64,000 bases of DNA from CBFHSF01 sp965661055 (GTDB taxonomy: Bacteria; Bacteroidota; Bacteroidia; Flavobacteriales; Schleiferiaceae). Under the pieces are notes generated by a model that was not told where the DNA came from, made no database searches, and saw nothing but the letters and a program-made list of their open reading frames with translations. The stretch covers positions 248,001 through 312,000 of the forward strand of contig CBFICS010000001.1 of NCBI GenBank assembly GCA_965661055.1, read 5' to 3'. Shown piece after piece: positions 1-9,002 of this stretch; the stretch's first letter is position 1, and each line of letters begins with the position of its first letter. The position numbers and the translations under genes were made by a program.

Positions 1-367
1 ATCCAGCTACTAAAGTTAAGATTATTCCTACATTAATTTCTTTTAATTCATTAGGATACAATAAGTTGTAAAATGACTTTACCATCATGATTAGACCTGC
101 AGAGAAAATCAAGGTGCCTTCAATGCCACCACTTATGAACTCAATTTTGCCATGGCCATAAGGGTGATTTAGGTCTTTGGGTTTTGAGGCCAAGATAAGT
201 GCGAAAAGAGCAAAACTTCCCGCAAAAATATTTATCGTCGACTCTAAGGCGTCAGTTAAAATGGCATTTGATCCGGTTAAAAAGAAAGCCGTAATTTTAA
301 TTATCATCAGAAAAATTCCGATGCCAATAATCCATTTTTGTAACCTTATATCTTCTTTAAAACTCAT
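1..367 (-). CDS. Cation diffusion facilitator (CDF) family transporter, 3' part outside window
   Basis: The reverse strand reads from an ATG at 367 to the window edge with no stop, about 122 residues. It shows hydrophobic helices, the motif TDALES in the second helix and HPYGHGK in the following loop, both diagnostic of CDF (cation efflux) transporters of the ZitB/FieF type. Such proteins export Zn(II), Fe(II) or similar ions in exchange for protons at the inner membrane; the Asp in TDALES is a usual metal ligand. The C-terminal half and the cytoplasmic domain lie outside the window, so the metal cannot be predicted. The gene is divergent from the desaturase, with about 200 bp between them. 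Confidence 0.85.
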   Translation of the reverse strand, partial: MSFKEDIRLQKWIIGIGIFLMIIKITAFFLTGSNAILTDALESTINIFAGSFALFALILASKPKDLNHPYGHGKIEFISGGIEGTLIFSAGLIMMVKSFYNLLYPNELKEINVGIILTLVAG

Positions 368-540
368 GGGGTAATTTTCATGCCTACCTTTACTAAAGGT
401 AATTGAATTGGGCTCTCTATCAAAAGATGCAAAAATTTTATTTTACACCTTCCAACATCCCAACGTTCTATCCGTTTCAATTAAATGATAATTGAAACAA
501 CCTTTTTTTCAAGTCTTGTAAAGTGGTGGGGCATTTATGT

Positions 541-548
541 TATTTTTG
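541..548 (+). promoter_or_regulatory. Bacteroidota -7 promoter element for the desaturase
   Basis: TATTTTTG matches the TAnnTTTG element of Bacteroidota housekeeping promoters. A TTG at 516-518 lies at a plausible -33 distance. The element is 22 nt upstream of the desaturase ATG. Confidence 0.6.
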
Positions 549-570
549 CAGGAAGTTAAATTAGAATTTT

Positions 571-1653
571 ATGACCCAAGAAAAAGATATTAAAAGAGAG
601 TTCCAGAAAAGTTTAAATAAGAAAATGAAATCTTATTTAGAAAATAATAATGGGGGTAAGGCAGACGGAAGATATTACAGAAAGGCCATTATTATGGGAG
701 TTATGTATTGGGCTCCGTTTTTTGCAATGCTTTTTCTTGACCTAGGTTCGTTCTCATGGTTATTCTACACAATGTGGATAGTTATGGGGCTTGGAATGGC
801 AGGTATTGGAATGAATGTGATGCACGATGCTAACCATGGCTCTGTATCTAAATCTGAAACTACCAATCAAATTTTTGGCGCTAGCCTTTACCTTTGTTGT
901 GGTAATGTTTTTAACTGGAAAGTACAGCACAATTACCTTCACCACCTTTATACAAATATTGATGGTCTTGACGACGACATTGATACCGGTGGTTTGATTA
1001 GACTACACCCAGAACAAGAACACAAGAAGTTTCAAAAGTACCAACATATCTATGGTCCTTTCCTTTATGGGCTTTTAACCATTAACTGGGTATTTGCTAA
1101 AGAGTTTAGACAACTAATCACTTATAAGAAAAGAGGTCTTACTGACAAGTTTTCAAAAATTGGTTTTAACCGCGAAATGATTCAACTTACTCTATTAAAG
1201 TTGTTGTACTTCGCGATTTTCTTAGTGTTACCCATTGCCGTAGGGTATAATTTCTGGGCAGTTTTAACTGGATTTTTAGCCATGCATTTCTTATGTGGTT
1301 TCATTTTGAGTTTTGTATTTCAATTAGCTCACGTTATGCCAGATGTTGATCATCCAGATAACACCGTAAGCAATGTTGAAGGTGATTGGGTTCACCAATT
1401 AAAAACTACGGCAAACTTTAAGGTGCCGTTTATTTTTAAACATTATTTCGGCGGACTTAACTATCAAGTAGAACATCACATTTTTCCATGGATAAATCAT
1501 GTACACTATCCAGCAATTTCTAAAATTGTAAAAGAAACGGCTATTGAGTGGAACGTACCTTATATTGAATATGATTCACTAAAAGAGGCTTTGTCTTCTC
1601 ATATGAATTATTTAAAAGACTTGGCTAAGCCTTCAAAAATGGCGAGTGCTTAG
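571..1653 (+). CDS. Membrane fatty acid desaturase (acyl-lipid or acyl-CoA type)
   Basis: 360 residues with the three histidine boxes of membrane di-iron desaturases: HDANH (85-89), HNYLHH (120-125) and QVEHH (299-303). The Gln at the start of the third box is typical of front-end/linoleoyl-type desaturases, as in the DesA3-like family. Hydrophobic segments flank the boxes. The enzyme should insert a cis double bond into membrane acyl chains with O2 and reduced electron carriers, helping membrane fluidity in the cold. No cytochrome b5 domain is fused, so an external ferredoxin or cytochrome must donate electrons. It is monocistronic, with its own promoter and a strong terminator. Regioselectivity cannot be read from sequence. 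Confidence 0.93.
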   Translation: MTQEKDIKREFQKSLNKKMKSYLENNNGGKADGRYYRKAIIMGVMYWAPFFAMLFLDLGSFSWLFYTMWIVMGLGMAGIGMNVMHDANHGSVSKSETTNQIFGASLYLCCGNVFNWKVQHNYLHHLYTNIDGLDDDIDTGGLIRLHPEQEHKKFQKYQHIYGPFLYGLLTINWVFAKEFRQLITYKKRGLTDKFSKIGFNREMIQLTLLKLLYFAIFLVLPIAVGYNFWAVLTGFLAMHFLCGFILSFVFQLAHVMPDVDHPDNTVSNVEGDWVHQLKTTANFKVPFIFKHYFGGLNYQVEHHIFPWINHVHYPAISKIVKETAIEWNVPYIEYDSLKEALSSHMNYLKDLAKPSKMASA

Positions 1654-1671
1654 TGATTTTTAAAAAGCATA

Positions 1672-1707
1672 AAAAAGGCGTTAATCAAATTTGATTAACG
1701 CCTTTTT
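1672..1707. terminator. Bidirectional rho-independent terminator
   Basis: A perfect 36-nt palindrome with an A-run on one side and a T-run on the other sits between the convergent desaturase and Nfu genes, so it can stop transcription from both directions. Confidence 0.9.
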
Positions 1708-1727
1708 CTTTTATAATAAATTCAAAT

Positions 1728-2333
1728 TTATCCGTTTACTGCCTCAACATCTGTTACTAAAGTAGGTAGCATTTTTTGAAGGATATTTAGAATACCTGAC
1801 TTTAGGGTCATGGTAGATGACGGACATCCACTGCAAGCACCTTGTAAAAGTACTTTAACCACTTTGTCTTCATACGCCATAAACTTGATGTTTCCACCGT
1901 CTTGTTCAACGGCCGGACGTACGTATTCATTTAAAATTTCAACTATACGAGTTTCAATTTCTCCTTCCGGAACTATTTCTGGTTCAACTTCCGAAGGGGT
2001 TTCTTCAGGTGAATTTTCTTCTAAGGGCTTGATGTAAATGGGTTTGTCTTCTGCTACCCAATTTCTAATAAATTCTCTTATTTCAAGAGTTACATCTTCC
2101 CATTCAACCACGTTGAATTTGGTTATTGCCACAAAGTTTCCAGTAATAAATACCTCCTTTACAAAAGGAAAGTGAAACAATTTTTGTGCAAGTGGACTCG
2201 GTTGAGCCTCATCAATATTTTTAAACTCCACGCTGTCTTCTGCAATAAGTACTTTATTAGCAACGAACTTCATTACCGTTGGGTTCGGGGTTACTTCTGC
2301 ATATACACTAGCTGGAACTCTCTTTACTTCCAT
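1728..2333 (-). CDS. NifU/Nfu-family iron-sulfur cluster carrier
   Basis: 201 residues from the ATG at 2333. The N-terminal part resembles the Nfu N-terminal scaffold domain (human NFU1-like, motif TPNPTVMKF). An acidic linker (about 105-125) leads to the C-terminal NifU-like domain with the cluster-binding pair C167-SG-C170. The protein should carry a 4Fe-4S cluster to apo-enzymes in the cytoplasm. A longer reading from TTG at 2351 is possible, but that TTG is part of the -7 promoter element, so the ATG at 2333 is preferred. It is convergent with the desaturase and divergent from the gamma carbonic anhydrase. Confidence 0.92.
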   Translation of the reverse strand: MEVKRVPASVYAEVTPNPTVMKFVANKVLIAEDSVEFKNIDEAQPSPLAQKLFHFPFVKEVFITGNFVAITKFNVVEWEDVTLEIREFIRNWVAEDKPIYIKPLEENSPEETPSEVEPEIVPEGEIETRIVEILNEYVRPAVEQDGGNIKFMAYEDKVVKVLLQGACSGCPSSTMTLKSGILNILQKMLPTLVTDVEAVNG

Positions 2334-2348
2334 GATTTCAAATTTTGG

Positions 2349-2356
2349 CAAAGGTA
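2349..2356 (-). promoter_or_regulatory. -7 promoter element for the Nfu gene
   Basis: The reverse strand reads TACCTTTG here, 15 nt before the ATG at 2333. It overlaps the upstream in-frame TTG and so argues against that start. Confidence 0.65.
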
Positions 2357-2392
2357 CAACGCATACTTTCTAATTCATAACACATTACATTA

Positions 2393-2400
2393 TACCTTTG
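2393..2400 (+). promoter_or_regulatory. -7 promoter element for the gamma carbonic anhydrase gene
   Basis: TACCTTTG, 16 nt upstream of the ATG at 2417. With the element at 2349-2356 it forms a compact divergent promoter pair. Confidence 0.65.
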
Positions 2401-2416
2401 TTGAAAATTTTTTAAA

Positions 2417-2935
2417 ATGGCATTGGTAAAAGACGTAAAAGGGATTCATCCTACAATAGGCAAAGACTGTTATCTCGCAGAAAACTGTACCATTGTTGGT
2501 GATGTTGAAATGGGCGATGAGTGCAGTGTTTGGTTTGGAGCTGTGGTTCGTGGTGATGTCAATTCCATAAAAATGGGCAACAAGGTAAATATTCAAGACA
2601 ATGCTGTAATTCATTGTACCTATGAAAAACATCCAACTGTTTTAGGTAACAATGTGAGTGTGGGCCATAATGCCATTGTTCACGGTTGTACATTACATGA
2701 CAACGTGTTGGTAGGTATGGGTGCGATTGTCATGGACCAGGTCGTAGTAGAAAGCAATTCAATTATTGCTGCAGGAGCTGTGGTATTAGAGGGCACACAT
2801 ATTGAATCTGGATCAATTTACGCCGGCGTTCCTGCAAAAAAGGTGAAAGATATTACTCCAGAACTTATCTCGGGGCAGATTGAGCGTATTGCCAATAACT
2901 ACACGATGTATTCAAGTTGGTTTAAAAAACCTTAA
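2417..2935 (+). CDS. Gamma-class carbonic anhydrase family protein (left-handed beta-helix)
   Basis: 172 residues made mostly of hexapeptide repeats, with the family's conserved stretches VWFGAVVRGD, NIQDNAVIH and VSVGHNAIVHGC. The histidines in IHC and in VGHNAIVH are at the positions of the three zinc ligands of the Cam/CamH/YrdA family. Members hydrate CO2 or serve as metal-binding trimers of uncertain activity. The gene has its own promoter. It may share a bicarbonate economy with the DAB system about 22 kb downstream, but that is inference. Family assignment is firm; catalytic activity is not. Confidence 0.9.
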   Translation: MALVKDVKGIHPTIGKDCYLAENCTIVGDVEMGDECSVWFGAVVRGDVNSIKMGNKVNIQDNAVIHCTYEKHPTVLGNNVSVGHNAIVHGCTLHDNVLVGMGAIVMDQVVVESNSIIAAGAVVLEGTHIESGSIYAGVPAKKVKDITPELISGQIERIANNYTMYSSWFKKP

Positions 2936-3736
2936 CTACCAGATATTCTTCTCAGAAAGAGAAATGCTTGTGCCAAAGAAATACTGAGCAATCCTTTCAA
3001 AAGTGAGGGTGTAGTCAGAAATGTAAAATTCGCTTTTTCCACTTTCGTGGGAAGGATTCAGCATCTCTTTTTCGGAAAGCTCTGAATGTACCCTATTGGC
3101 CACTAATTTTGGGGAATCAATAATTTCTGTATCCGCCGAAAGGCTCTTTTTTATTTGATTCTTCATGAGTGGATAGTGAGTGCAACCTAAAATTAAAGCC
3201 TGCATTGGATTTACATCATCTGCTTTTAGGTAATGGTCTATGGTTTCTTTTGCAATGCTTGATTGGGCTAATCCTTCTTCAATAATGGGAACAAGTAATG
3301 GTGTGGCTTTAGACTTTACCAACGCGGTAGGTGAGTGCTTCGTGATTTTTTCAGCATAAATGTTTGAGCCTATTGTAGCCCGTGTACCAATTATACTTAC
3401 GAGCGAATACCCTTTATCTCCAACCCATTCTGCCACCGGATCAATAACATTGTAAATGGGGGTGTCTGGAAACCGTTCAACCAGCGTATTATAAGCAACT
3501 GCTGAGGCGGAATTACAAGCCATCACTATGCATTTAGCCCCTTTGCTCAACAAAAACTCTGCAATGCCTATAGAGTAACCAATAATGGCTTCGGCAGACT
3601 TCTCTCCGTAGGGAAGGTGCGCGGTATCGCCAAAGTAAATAATGTTTTCATGTGGTAATACCTCAGAAATTGCCTTGGCAATGGTAAGTCCACCAACACC
3701 AGAATCAAAAATACCTATGGGCTGATTTGTTTGCAT
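2936..3736 (-). CDS. murI: Glutamate racemase
   Basis: 266 residues from ATG 3736. The N terminus has the family signature IGIFDSGVGGLT, and the two catalytic cysteines are C74 (ACNSAS) and C185 (GCTHYPL). The enzyme makes D-glutamate for peptidoglycan in the cytoplasm. A start nine codons upstream would place coding sequence within the OmpH operon terminator at 3751-3777, so the inner ATG was chosen. It is downstream of, and probably separate from, the ompH genes on the same strand, and abuts the convergent carbonic anhydrase gene with no gap. Confidence 0.95.
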   Translation of the reverse strand: MQTNQPIGIFDSGVGGLTIAKAISEVLPHENIIYFGDTAHLPYGEKSAEAIIGYSIGIAEFLLSKGAKCIVMACNSASAVAYNTLVERFPDTPIYNVIDPVAEWVGDKGYSLVSIIGTRATIGSNIYAEKITKHSPTALVKSKATPLLVPIIEEGLAQSSIAKETIDHYLKADDVNPMQALILGCTHYPLMKNQIKKSLSADTEIIDSPKLVANRVHSELSEKEMLNPSHESGKSEFYISDYTLTFERIAQYFFGTSISLSEKNIW

Positions 3737-3750
3737 AGTATAAAAAAAAG

Positions 3751-3777
3751 AAAAACATCTCACGTGGAGATGTTTTT
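3751..3777 (-). terminator. Rho-independent terminator of the bamA-ompH operon
   Basis: An 11-bp perfect stem with a 5-nt loop and a T-run on the reverse strand, located between the stop of the downstream ompH gene and the start of murI. Confidence 0.85.
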
Positions 3778-3803
3778 CAATTAAATATTATCCTGAAATT
3801 AGA

Positions 3804-4316
3804 TTATTTCAATCCTAATTTAGCTTTAAGGTCATTGGTTAAATCATCGCCTTTTGCTACTAACAACATAGCAGCTTGAGGGTTTGAGTTAAAAATGTAC
3901 TTGTAACCTTTTTCAGTAGCAATTTCGTCAAGTGCTTTTTGAACCTTAGCATACATAGCCTCTATTACTTGTGACTGTTTTGCATTTAACTCTTGAGGAA
4001 TCTTTACTTGTTCAAATTCTTGAATTTTACCATACATTTCCTGAAGAGTTGTTTGTTCTTCTTGAAGTCTCAATTTAGTCATGGTAGCCGCTTTTCCTTC
4101 CAGCTCCATAGCTTTAGAGTTTAGCTCCGCTTTCATTTCTTCAAGTTCTTTTTGATACTGAGCTTGAAGATCTTTGATTTCTGTTTGTGCTGCCTTGTAT
4201 TCTGGCATTAACTCCATTACTTGCGTAACGTCAACATGTCCGATTTTTTGCGCATTGGCTTCAATTCCTGCAAACATTAATCCTGCCACAAAAAGGGTCG
4301 TGAACAATTTTTTCAT
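3804..4316 (-). CDS. OmpH/Skp family periplasmic chaperone
   Basis: 170 residues with a cleavable signal peptide (hydrophobic core, then ANA-Q), followed by IGHVDVTQVMELMPEYK and a long Lys/Glu/Gln-rich coiled coil (about 40-120). This is the Skp/OmpH pattern: trimeric tentacle-like chaperones that hold unfolded outer-membrane proteins in the periplasm on their way to BamA. It is the last gene of the bamA operon and a paralogue of its upstream neighbour. Codon use is ordinary. Confidence 0.92.
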   Translation of the reverse strand: MKKLFTTLFVAGLMFAGIEANAQKIGHVDVTQVMELMPEYKAAQTEIKDLQAQYQKELEEMKAELNSKAMELEGKAATMTKLRLQEEQTTLQEMYGKIQEFEQVKIPQELNAKQSQVIEAMYAKVQKALDEIATEKGYKYIFNSNPQAAMLLVAKGDDLTNDLKAKLGLK

Positions 4317-4370
4317 TGGTGTTTATTTTATTTCTGTTGTTGCAAAATGCCTAACAAAAGACATTATTAT

Positions 4371-4886
4371 TTAATTTCTATATCCTAATTTTTCTAAAAC
4401 TTCGTCGCTAATATCAGAATTTGGACTGGTATAAAGCATTACTATATCCCCTGATTTATCAAAAACAATATCGTACTTTCTTCTTGTGGCAACTTCTTTT
4501 ACCGCATTGAAAATCTGATCTTGAATAGGTTTTACCAATTCCATTCTCTTTTTAAACAAGTCACCTTCGGGACCGAAGTATTTCATTTGCAAATTGCGTG
4601 CCTCCACTTTTTTAGTCTTAATTGATTCCTCTCTTTCGCTTTGCATTTCTGGAGAAAGAAGAATTTTTTCAGCATTGTACGCCTGAGTAAGCGCATCAAT
4701 TTCTGAATATAAAGATTGAATTTCACCCTCCCATTGCTTGCTCAAAAGATCAAGTTGTCTTTGGGCTTGGGCATATTCAGGAATCTTTTTCAATATGTAC
4801 TGACTATCAACATAGGCATATTTTTGTCCAAAGGCTGAACCTATGGAAGCTAAAAATACAGTGGTTATTATCAGTGCTTTTTGCAT
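4371..4886 (-). CDS. OmpH/Skp family periplasmic chaperone, second copy
   Basis: 171 residues with a signal peptide ending near GSAFGQ, then the family opening YAYVDSQYILKKIPEYAQAQ and a central coiled coil. It lies directly between bamA and the other ompH gene, with about 20 and 55 bp spacing, so the three are probably co-transcribed. Tandem ompH genes behind bamA are common in Flavobacteriia. It should deliver nascent outer-membrane proteins to the Bam machine; division of labour between the copies is unknown. Confidence 0.92.
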   Translation of the reverse strand: MQKALIITTVFLASIGSAFGQKYAYVDSQYILKKIPEYAQAQRQLDLLSKQWEGEIQSLYSEIDALTQAYNAEKILLSPEMQSEREESIKTKKVEARNLQMKYFGPEGDLFKKRMELVKPIQDQIFNAVKEVATRRKYDIVFDKSGDIVMLYTSPNSDISDEVLEKLGYRN

Positions 4887-4907
4887 TGTGCGACGAATTT
4901 AATCAAA

Positions 4908-7379
4908 TTAGAATTGCTGACCAATCACAAAGTGTGTTTGCCACCCACTCTTACCAATCGTTCCAGGAATGTTATCGAATCCATACCCTAAATCAACCCC
5001 TAGCATACCAAACATCGGCATAAAGATCCTAATACCTCCACCGGCAGAACGCTTTAGATTAAAGGGTTTGTAATCTTTAAACTCTAAATAGTTATTACCT
5101 CCTTCAACAAAAGTAAGCGCATATATCTGAGCGTTTGGATTGGGAGATAGCAAGTAGCGCAATTCTAACGTAAACTTATTGTACATAGTGCCTCCCCCAC
5201 TTGGTGTAAGGGTGTAATTAGGATATCCTCTAAGGGCAATAATGTCTCTACCGTCAATTACAAAGTTTTGAAGCCCATCTCCTCCTAGGTAAAATCTTTC
5301 AAAAGGAGGTATGCCTAAATCTTTGTTATAAGACCCTAAGAATCCAAATTCAGCATGAGTTTTTAATACCATTTTGTCAACTAGCTCAGTATACCAATCT
5401 GCATTGAACTTCCATTTGTGATATTCTATCCAGCTCCACTTCATGGCGGGATCAATGTTTTTATAATCCTTCTGCGGATTTAAAAGAGAAAATGGCGGGG
5501 TAAGCTCTGCTGTCAATGAAATGTTTGATCCCCTTCTTGGGTAAATGGGGTAATCGGTATTGTTTCTTCCAATGATTAACTTGTAGTTGATGTTGTTAGA
5601 AATACCACTAGTAAATGACAGGAAATTGGTGTTGTAATCTTGCGACTTAAACTGCCTGAACTCCAATCCTTGGTAGAGTGTAAAGTAGTCATCTGGCCAC
5701 TTCAGCCTTTTACCTAACCCTATATTTATACCCGTTATATTCAAAGATTGTCTATTGGGATCAGACTTTGACAATCCATTGGTTTGAATGTTGTGATAAA
5801 CACTTACGGTTAGCGAGTTTGGTTTTTTTCCTCCCAGCCATGGTTCTGTAAATGAGGCTGAGTAAGATTGGAAATAAAGCCCGTTTGATTGTGCTCTTAA
5901 ACTAATTTTTTGTCCGTCACCTGAGGGGAGGGGGGTCCAAGTCTTGCCATCAAAAATATTTCTAGCAGAAAAGTTGTTAAAGTTCAATCCTAGGGTACCC
6001 ACAATACGGCCACCACCCCAGCCACCTTGAAGCTCTAATTGACTAGTACTTCGTTCTACAACGGTGTATTCAAGGTCAACCGTACCGGTTTCTGGATTCG
6101 GTTTTGGGTTTACGTTTAGTGCCTGTTGATCAAAATAACCTAACTGGGCTAATTCTCTGATGGTCCTTTGAATATCCGTTTTACTAAATAAATCGCCAGG
6201 TCTAGTTCTAATTTCTCGGTAAATAACATGGTCGTTGGTTCTGTCGTTACCCATTACAGTGACCTTGTTAATCGTTGCTTGACGTCCTTCTCTAATTCTG
6301 ATTTCAATGTCTATTGAATCTTGAAGAACACCTACTTCTACCGGTACTACAGAAGAAAAAAGGTATCCGTTGTCTAAGTAGACCGTAGCAATGTCATTTC
6401 CTGAAGGATCTAAAGAAACTCTTTCTTGAAGGTATGATCCGTCGTATACATCTCCCTTTTTAATCATCAAGATTTTCTCAAGCAAATCAGTAGAATACTT
6501 TGTGTTTCCTAAAAAGCTGATGTTTCTGAAGTAAAACTTGTTTCCTTCTTCCACGTAGATATCAATGTTAATTCGACCTTCGTCAACGTGGTAGATAGAG
6601 TCTTTGATTATGCGAGCGTCTCTAAATCCAAGTTCATTGTACTTTTGAATGATAAGCTTTTTGTCTGCTTCAAAGTCTGCTTTGATAAGTTTAGAGCTGC
6701 TAAAAATATTCCAGATGCTAACCATTTTGGTCTCATCCATGGCTCTTCTTAATTCATTATCAGCGACTATTTTATTTCCAAAAAAATTGATTTGATCAAT
6801 TTTTATTCGCTCACCTCTTTTCACATTAATTTCAAGGGTAACGGTATTTCTCAAGGTGTCCGGAAAGGCTTTAATTTCTACCTCTGCATCAAGGTAACCC
6901 TTGTCTAAGTAAAAATCGATCACCTTATTTTTAGAAGTGATTAGTAGGTTTTCTGTTACTACTAATCCGCTATTGAGTTTTAAGATTTCTCTTAGGTCAT
7001 CCTTCTTAGATTTCTTTACCCCTAAAAAGTAATACTTAGAAAGTTTAGGCAGTTCTTTGAGTACAATCTCTAAAAATACCACTCGGTTTTGACGACTTTT
7101 AACTCTGATTTGAATGTCTTCAAAAAGCTTTTGCTTCCACAAGTTTTTTATGGCTTTTTGCAATTCATCGCCGGGTACGGTAATCTTGTCGCCAATTCTA
7201 AGGCCTGATAAAAGTAAGATGACATTTTTATCTAGGTTGTCACCCCCTACGATTTCAATTCCCCCAATTTCATATTCAACCCCTGGAGTTAGTGAACCGC
7301 CACCTGTGGTAACTTGACCAAAGGTAAAAACGGAGGATAATAATATTCCAAAGGTGAGGAGGAGTTTTTTATACTGCAT
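4908..7379 (-). CDS. bamA: Outer membrane protein assembly factor BamA (Omp85)
   Basis: 823 residues with an N-terminal signal peptide, a run of POTRA domains (roughly 35-440) and a C-terminal Omp85 beta-barrel (about 450-823) that ends in a Phe, as Omp85 proteins do. Recognisable features include the POTRA strand GKIxxxGN-type turns and barrel strands rich in alternating aromatic residues. It inserts beta-barrel proteins into the outer membrane. Its place between uppS and two ompH genes is the usual flavobacterial order. Length is normal for Bacteroidota BamA. Confidence 0.95.
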   Translation of the reverse strand: MQYKKLLLTFGILLSSVFTFGQVTTGGGSLTPGVEYEIGGIEIVGGDNLDKNVILLLSGLRIGDKITVPGDELQKAIKNLWKQKLFEDIQIRVKSRQNRVVFLEIVLKELPKLSKYYFLGVKKSKKDDLREILKLNSGLVVTENLLITSKNKVIDFYLDKGYLDAEVEIKAFPDTLRNTVTLEINVKRGERIKIDQINFFGNKIVADNELRRAMDETKMVSIWNIFSSSKLIKADFEADKKLIIQKYNELGFRDARIIKDSIYHVDEGRINIDIYVEEGNKFYFRNISFLGNTKYSTDLLEKILMIKKGDVYDGSYLQERVSLDPSGNDIATVYLDNGYLFSSVVPVEVGVLQDSIDIEIRIREGRQATINKVTVMGNDRTNDHVIYREIRTRPGDLFSKTDIQRTIRELAQLGYFDQQALNVNPKPNPETGTVDLEYTVVERSTSQLELQGGWGGGRIVGTLGLNFNNFSARNIFDGKTWTPLPSGDGQKISLRAQSNGLYFQSYSASFTEPWLGGKKPNSLTVSVYHNIQTNGLSKSDPNRQSLNITGINIGLGKRLKWPDDYFTLYQGLEFRQFKSQDYNTNFLSFTSGISNNINYKLIIGRNNTDYPIYPRRGSNISLTAELTPPFSLLNPQKDYKNIDPAMKWSWIEYHKWKFNADWYTELVDKMVLKTHAEFGFLGSYNKDLGIPPFERFYLGGDGLQNFVIDGRDIIALRGYPNYTLTPSGGGTMYNKFTLELRYLLSPNPNAQIYALTFVEGGNNYLEFKDYKPFNLKRSAGGGIRIFMPMFGMLGVDLGYGFDNIPGTIGKSGWQTHFVIGQQF

Positions 7380-7391
7380 TCGAGGAGATAA

Positions 7392-8129
7392 TTATTTAAG
7401 CTGATCACTGGTTTTGCCAAATCGACGCTCTCTGTTTTGATAGCTGTCAATGGCTTTGTCAAACTCTTCTTTGGTAAATTCTGGCCATAGTGTTTCTGTA
7501 AAGTAAAGTTCAGAATAGGCTATTTGCCAAAGAAGAAAGTTACTGATTCTCAATTCACCACTTGTGCGAATCAATAAGTCCGGATCAGGAATTTGCGATG
7601 TGTATAGGTGTGATCTAAATGTATCTTCAGTAATTTCTTCAGGGTTTAGTTCGCCAGAAGAAATTTTTTCGGCTACTTTTTGGGTGGCCTCAATAATTTC
7701 TTGCTTACTAGAATAACTGAGGGCTAGGGTTAGCATCATTCTATCGTTATCCTTAGTTTTATTTATTACATCCGCCAATCCTTTCTGACAATCTTTAGGA
7801 AGATTTTCAATATGACCTATGGTGTTTAATTGAATCTTATTTTCTTGGAGCGTGGCTATTTCTTTTTCCAAAGAGGAAACTAAAAGTCTCATTAAGCCAT
7901 TCACTTCCGCCTTGGGTCTATTCCAGTTTTCAGTTGAGAAGGCATACACGGTCAAGTATCTAACTCCTGCTTCTGCAGCAGCGGTAGCAATGTTTTTTAA
8001 AGCAGAAACCCCTGATTCATGTCCTTTTAAACGGGTCATAAATCCTTGTTTTTTGGCCCATCTTCCATTGCCATCCATAATAATGGCCACATGTTGTGGA
8101 ATGCTTGCTTCTATTTTGCTGCTCTTCAT
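7392..8129 (-). CDS. uppS: Isoprenyl transferase (undecaprenyl diphosphate synthase)
   Basis: 245 residues from ATG 8129. The N terminus has HVAIIMDGNGRWAKK (catalytic Asp 19), followed by the family motifs YAFSTENWNRP and, near the C terminus, DPDLLIRTSGELRISNFLLWQ and the YTELYF-like YSELYF. It condenses isopentenyl diphosphate with farnesyl diphosphate to give the C55 lipid carrier for peptidoglycan and O-antigen. A start 27 codons upstream would overlap the preceding gene and was rejected. It is separated by 5 bp from the DUF6089 gene and 12 bp from bamA, an operon. Confidence 0.96.
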   Translation of the reverse strand: MKSSKIEASIPQHVAIIMDGNGRWAKKQGFMTRLKGHESGVSALKNIATAAAEAGVRYLTVYAFSTENWNRPKAEVNGLMRLLVSSLEKEIATLQENKIQLNTIGHIENLPKDCQKGLADVINKTKDNDRMMLTLALSYSSKQEIIEATQKVAEKISSGELNPEEITEDTFRSHLYTSQIPDPDLLIRTSGELRISNFLLWQIAYSELYFTETLWPEFTKEEFDKAIDSYQNRERRFGKTSDQLK

Positions 8130-8134
8130 CCGAG

Positions 8135-8944
8135 TTATCTGAATTTTTTGCACCTCTCTTTTTGCGGAGTCAACGCAAAGAAAAACTTTATTCCTGAGAA
8201 AATGAACCAATCATTTGTTAAAGAATTCCCACGATTTGTTCCTGTCTTGTCTGAGGTAGAAATAGAGCGGTCTGCAAAATAACCAGCCGCATCTCCTTTT
8301 ACGCTTGCAAGTTGCGCTGGGTCAACGTATTGGTTGCTTACGTCATCAAGGTAATCGGTGGCAGTAGGCCTAAATCCAACTTCAAATGCCATAGAAACAT
8401 CTTTTCCTAAACTAACTCTATATCCCATCCCGAAAGGAAGAGAAAAAGAAGCTTTGCTATAGGGCGTTAATTTAGAAAGTGAGGTTCCTTGACCTTCTGT
8501 AGAAAGGGGTTGTAAGTCAACCCATTCGTCTTGGTAAAGTCCTTGCGGATTAAATGATATTAAACCGATACCTCCAAAGATGTAAGGAGAATGTCCTTTG
8601 ATTTTAGAACCTGTTATATAGGGTAAAAAGTTAAATTCAAAAATAAGAGCTCCCTCAAAAATTGAAGAGCGAAAAGCTTGGTTTCTATCCAATCGGTAAT
8701 CAAGGCTTGAAGAAGCATCGTCTGCAGTTAGAGTACCGTAATTTCCTGAAACGCGAATGGCGTAATGCTCATCAAACTGATACCTAAATTCTGCACCGGC
8801 ATAAAACTCTTGCGGAAGGGTAGGGCCGTAGTTGCCAACATCTCCCAAAAACTGGGTCCCTCCAGCGCCTACGCCAATTTCATTTAATTGGGCAAAACAG
8901 TGGTGGGTGAATAAACTAAGTAATGTTATAAATACAATTCTCAT
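8135..8944 (-). CDS. DUF6089-type outer-membrane beta-barrel protein
   Basis: 269 residues from ATG 8944 with a signal peptide ending HHCFA-Q. The mature part starts with the pattern seen in DUF6089 proteins (GVGAGGTQFLGDVGN, then YQFDEHYAIRVSGNYG) and alternates hydrophobic and polar residues as an eight- to ten-strand barrel would. A TAnnTTTG promoter at 8963-8970 supports this start rather than one seven codons earlier. Such genes lie between nadK and uppS throughout Flavobacteriia. Function is unknown; the context suggests a role in the outer membrane. Confidence 0.82.
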   Translation of the reverse strand: MRIVFITLLSLFTHHCFAQLNEIGVGAGGTQFLGDVGNYGPTLPQEFYAGAEFRYQFDEHYAIRVSGNYGTLTADDASSSLDYRLDRNQAFRSSIFEGALIFEFNFLPYITGSKIKGHSPYIFGGIGLISFNPQGLYQDEWVDLQPLSTEGQGTSLSKLTPYSKASFSLPFGMGYRVSLGKDVSMAFEVGFRPTATDYLDDVSNQYVDPAQLASVKGDAAGYFADRSISTSDKTGTNRGNSLTNDWFIFSGIKFFFALTPQKERCKKFR

Positions 8945-8962
8945 TCTTATGCACAAAGGGCG

Positions 8963-8970
8963 CAAATATA
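8963..8970 (-). promoter_or_regulatory. -7 promoter element for the DUF6089-uppS-bamA-ompH operon
   Basis: The reverse strand reads TATATTTG 18 nt before the ATG at 8944. It gives the envelope genes their own promoter inside the longer nadK cluster. Confidence 0.55.
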
Positions 8971-9002
8971 ACGATTCTGGGCCTAAAACACAGGCGCTTA
9001 CA

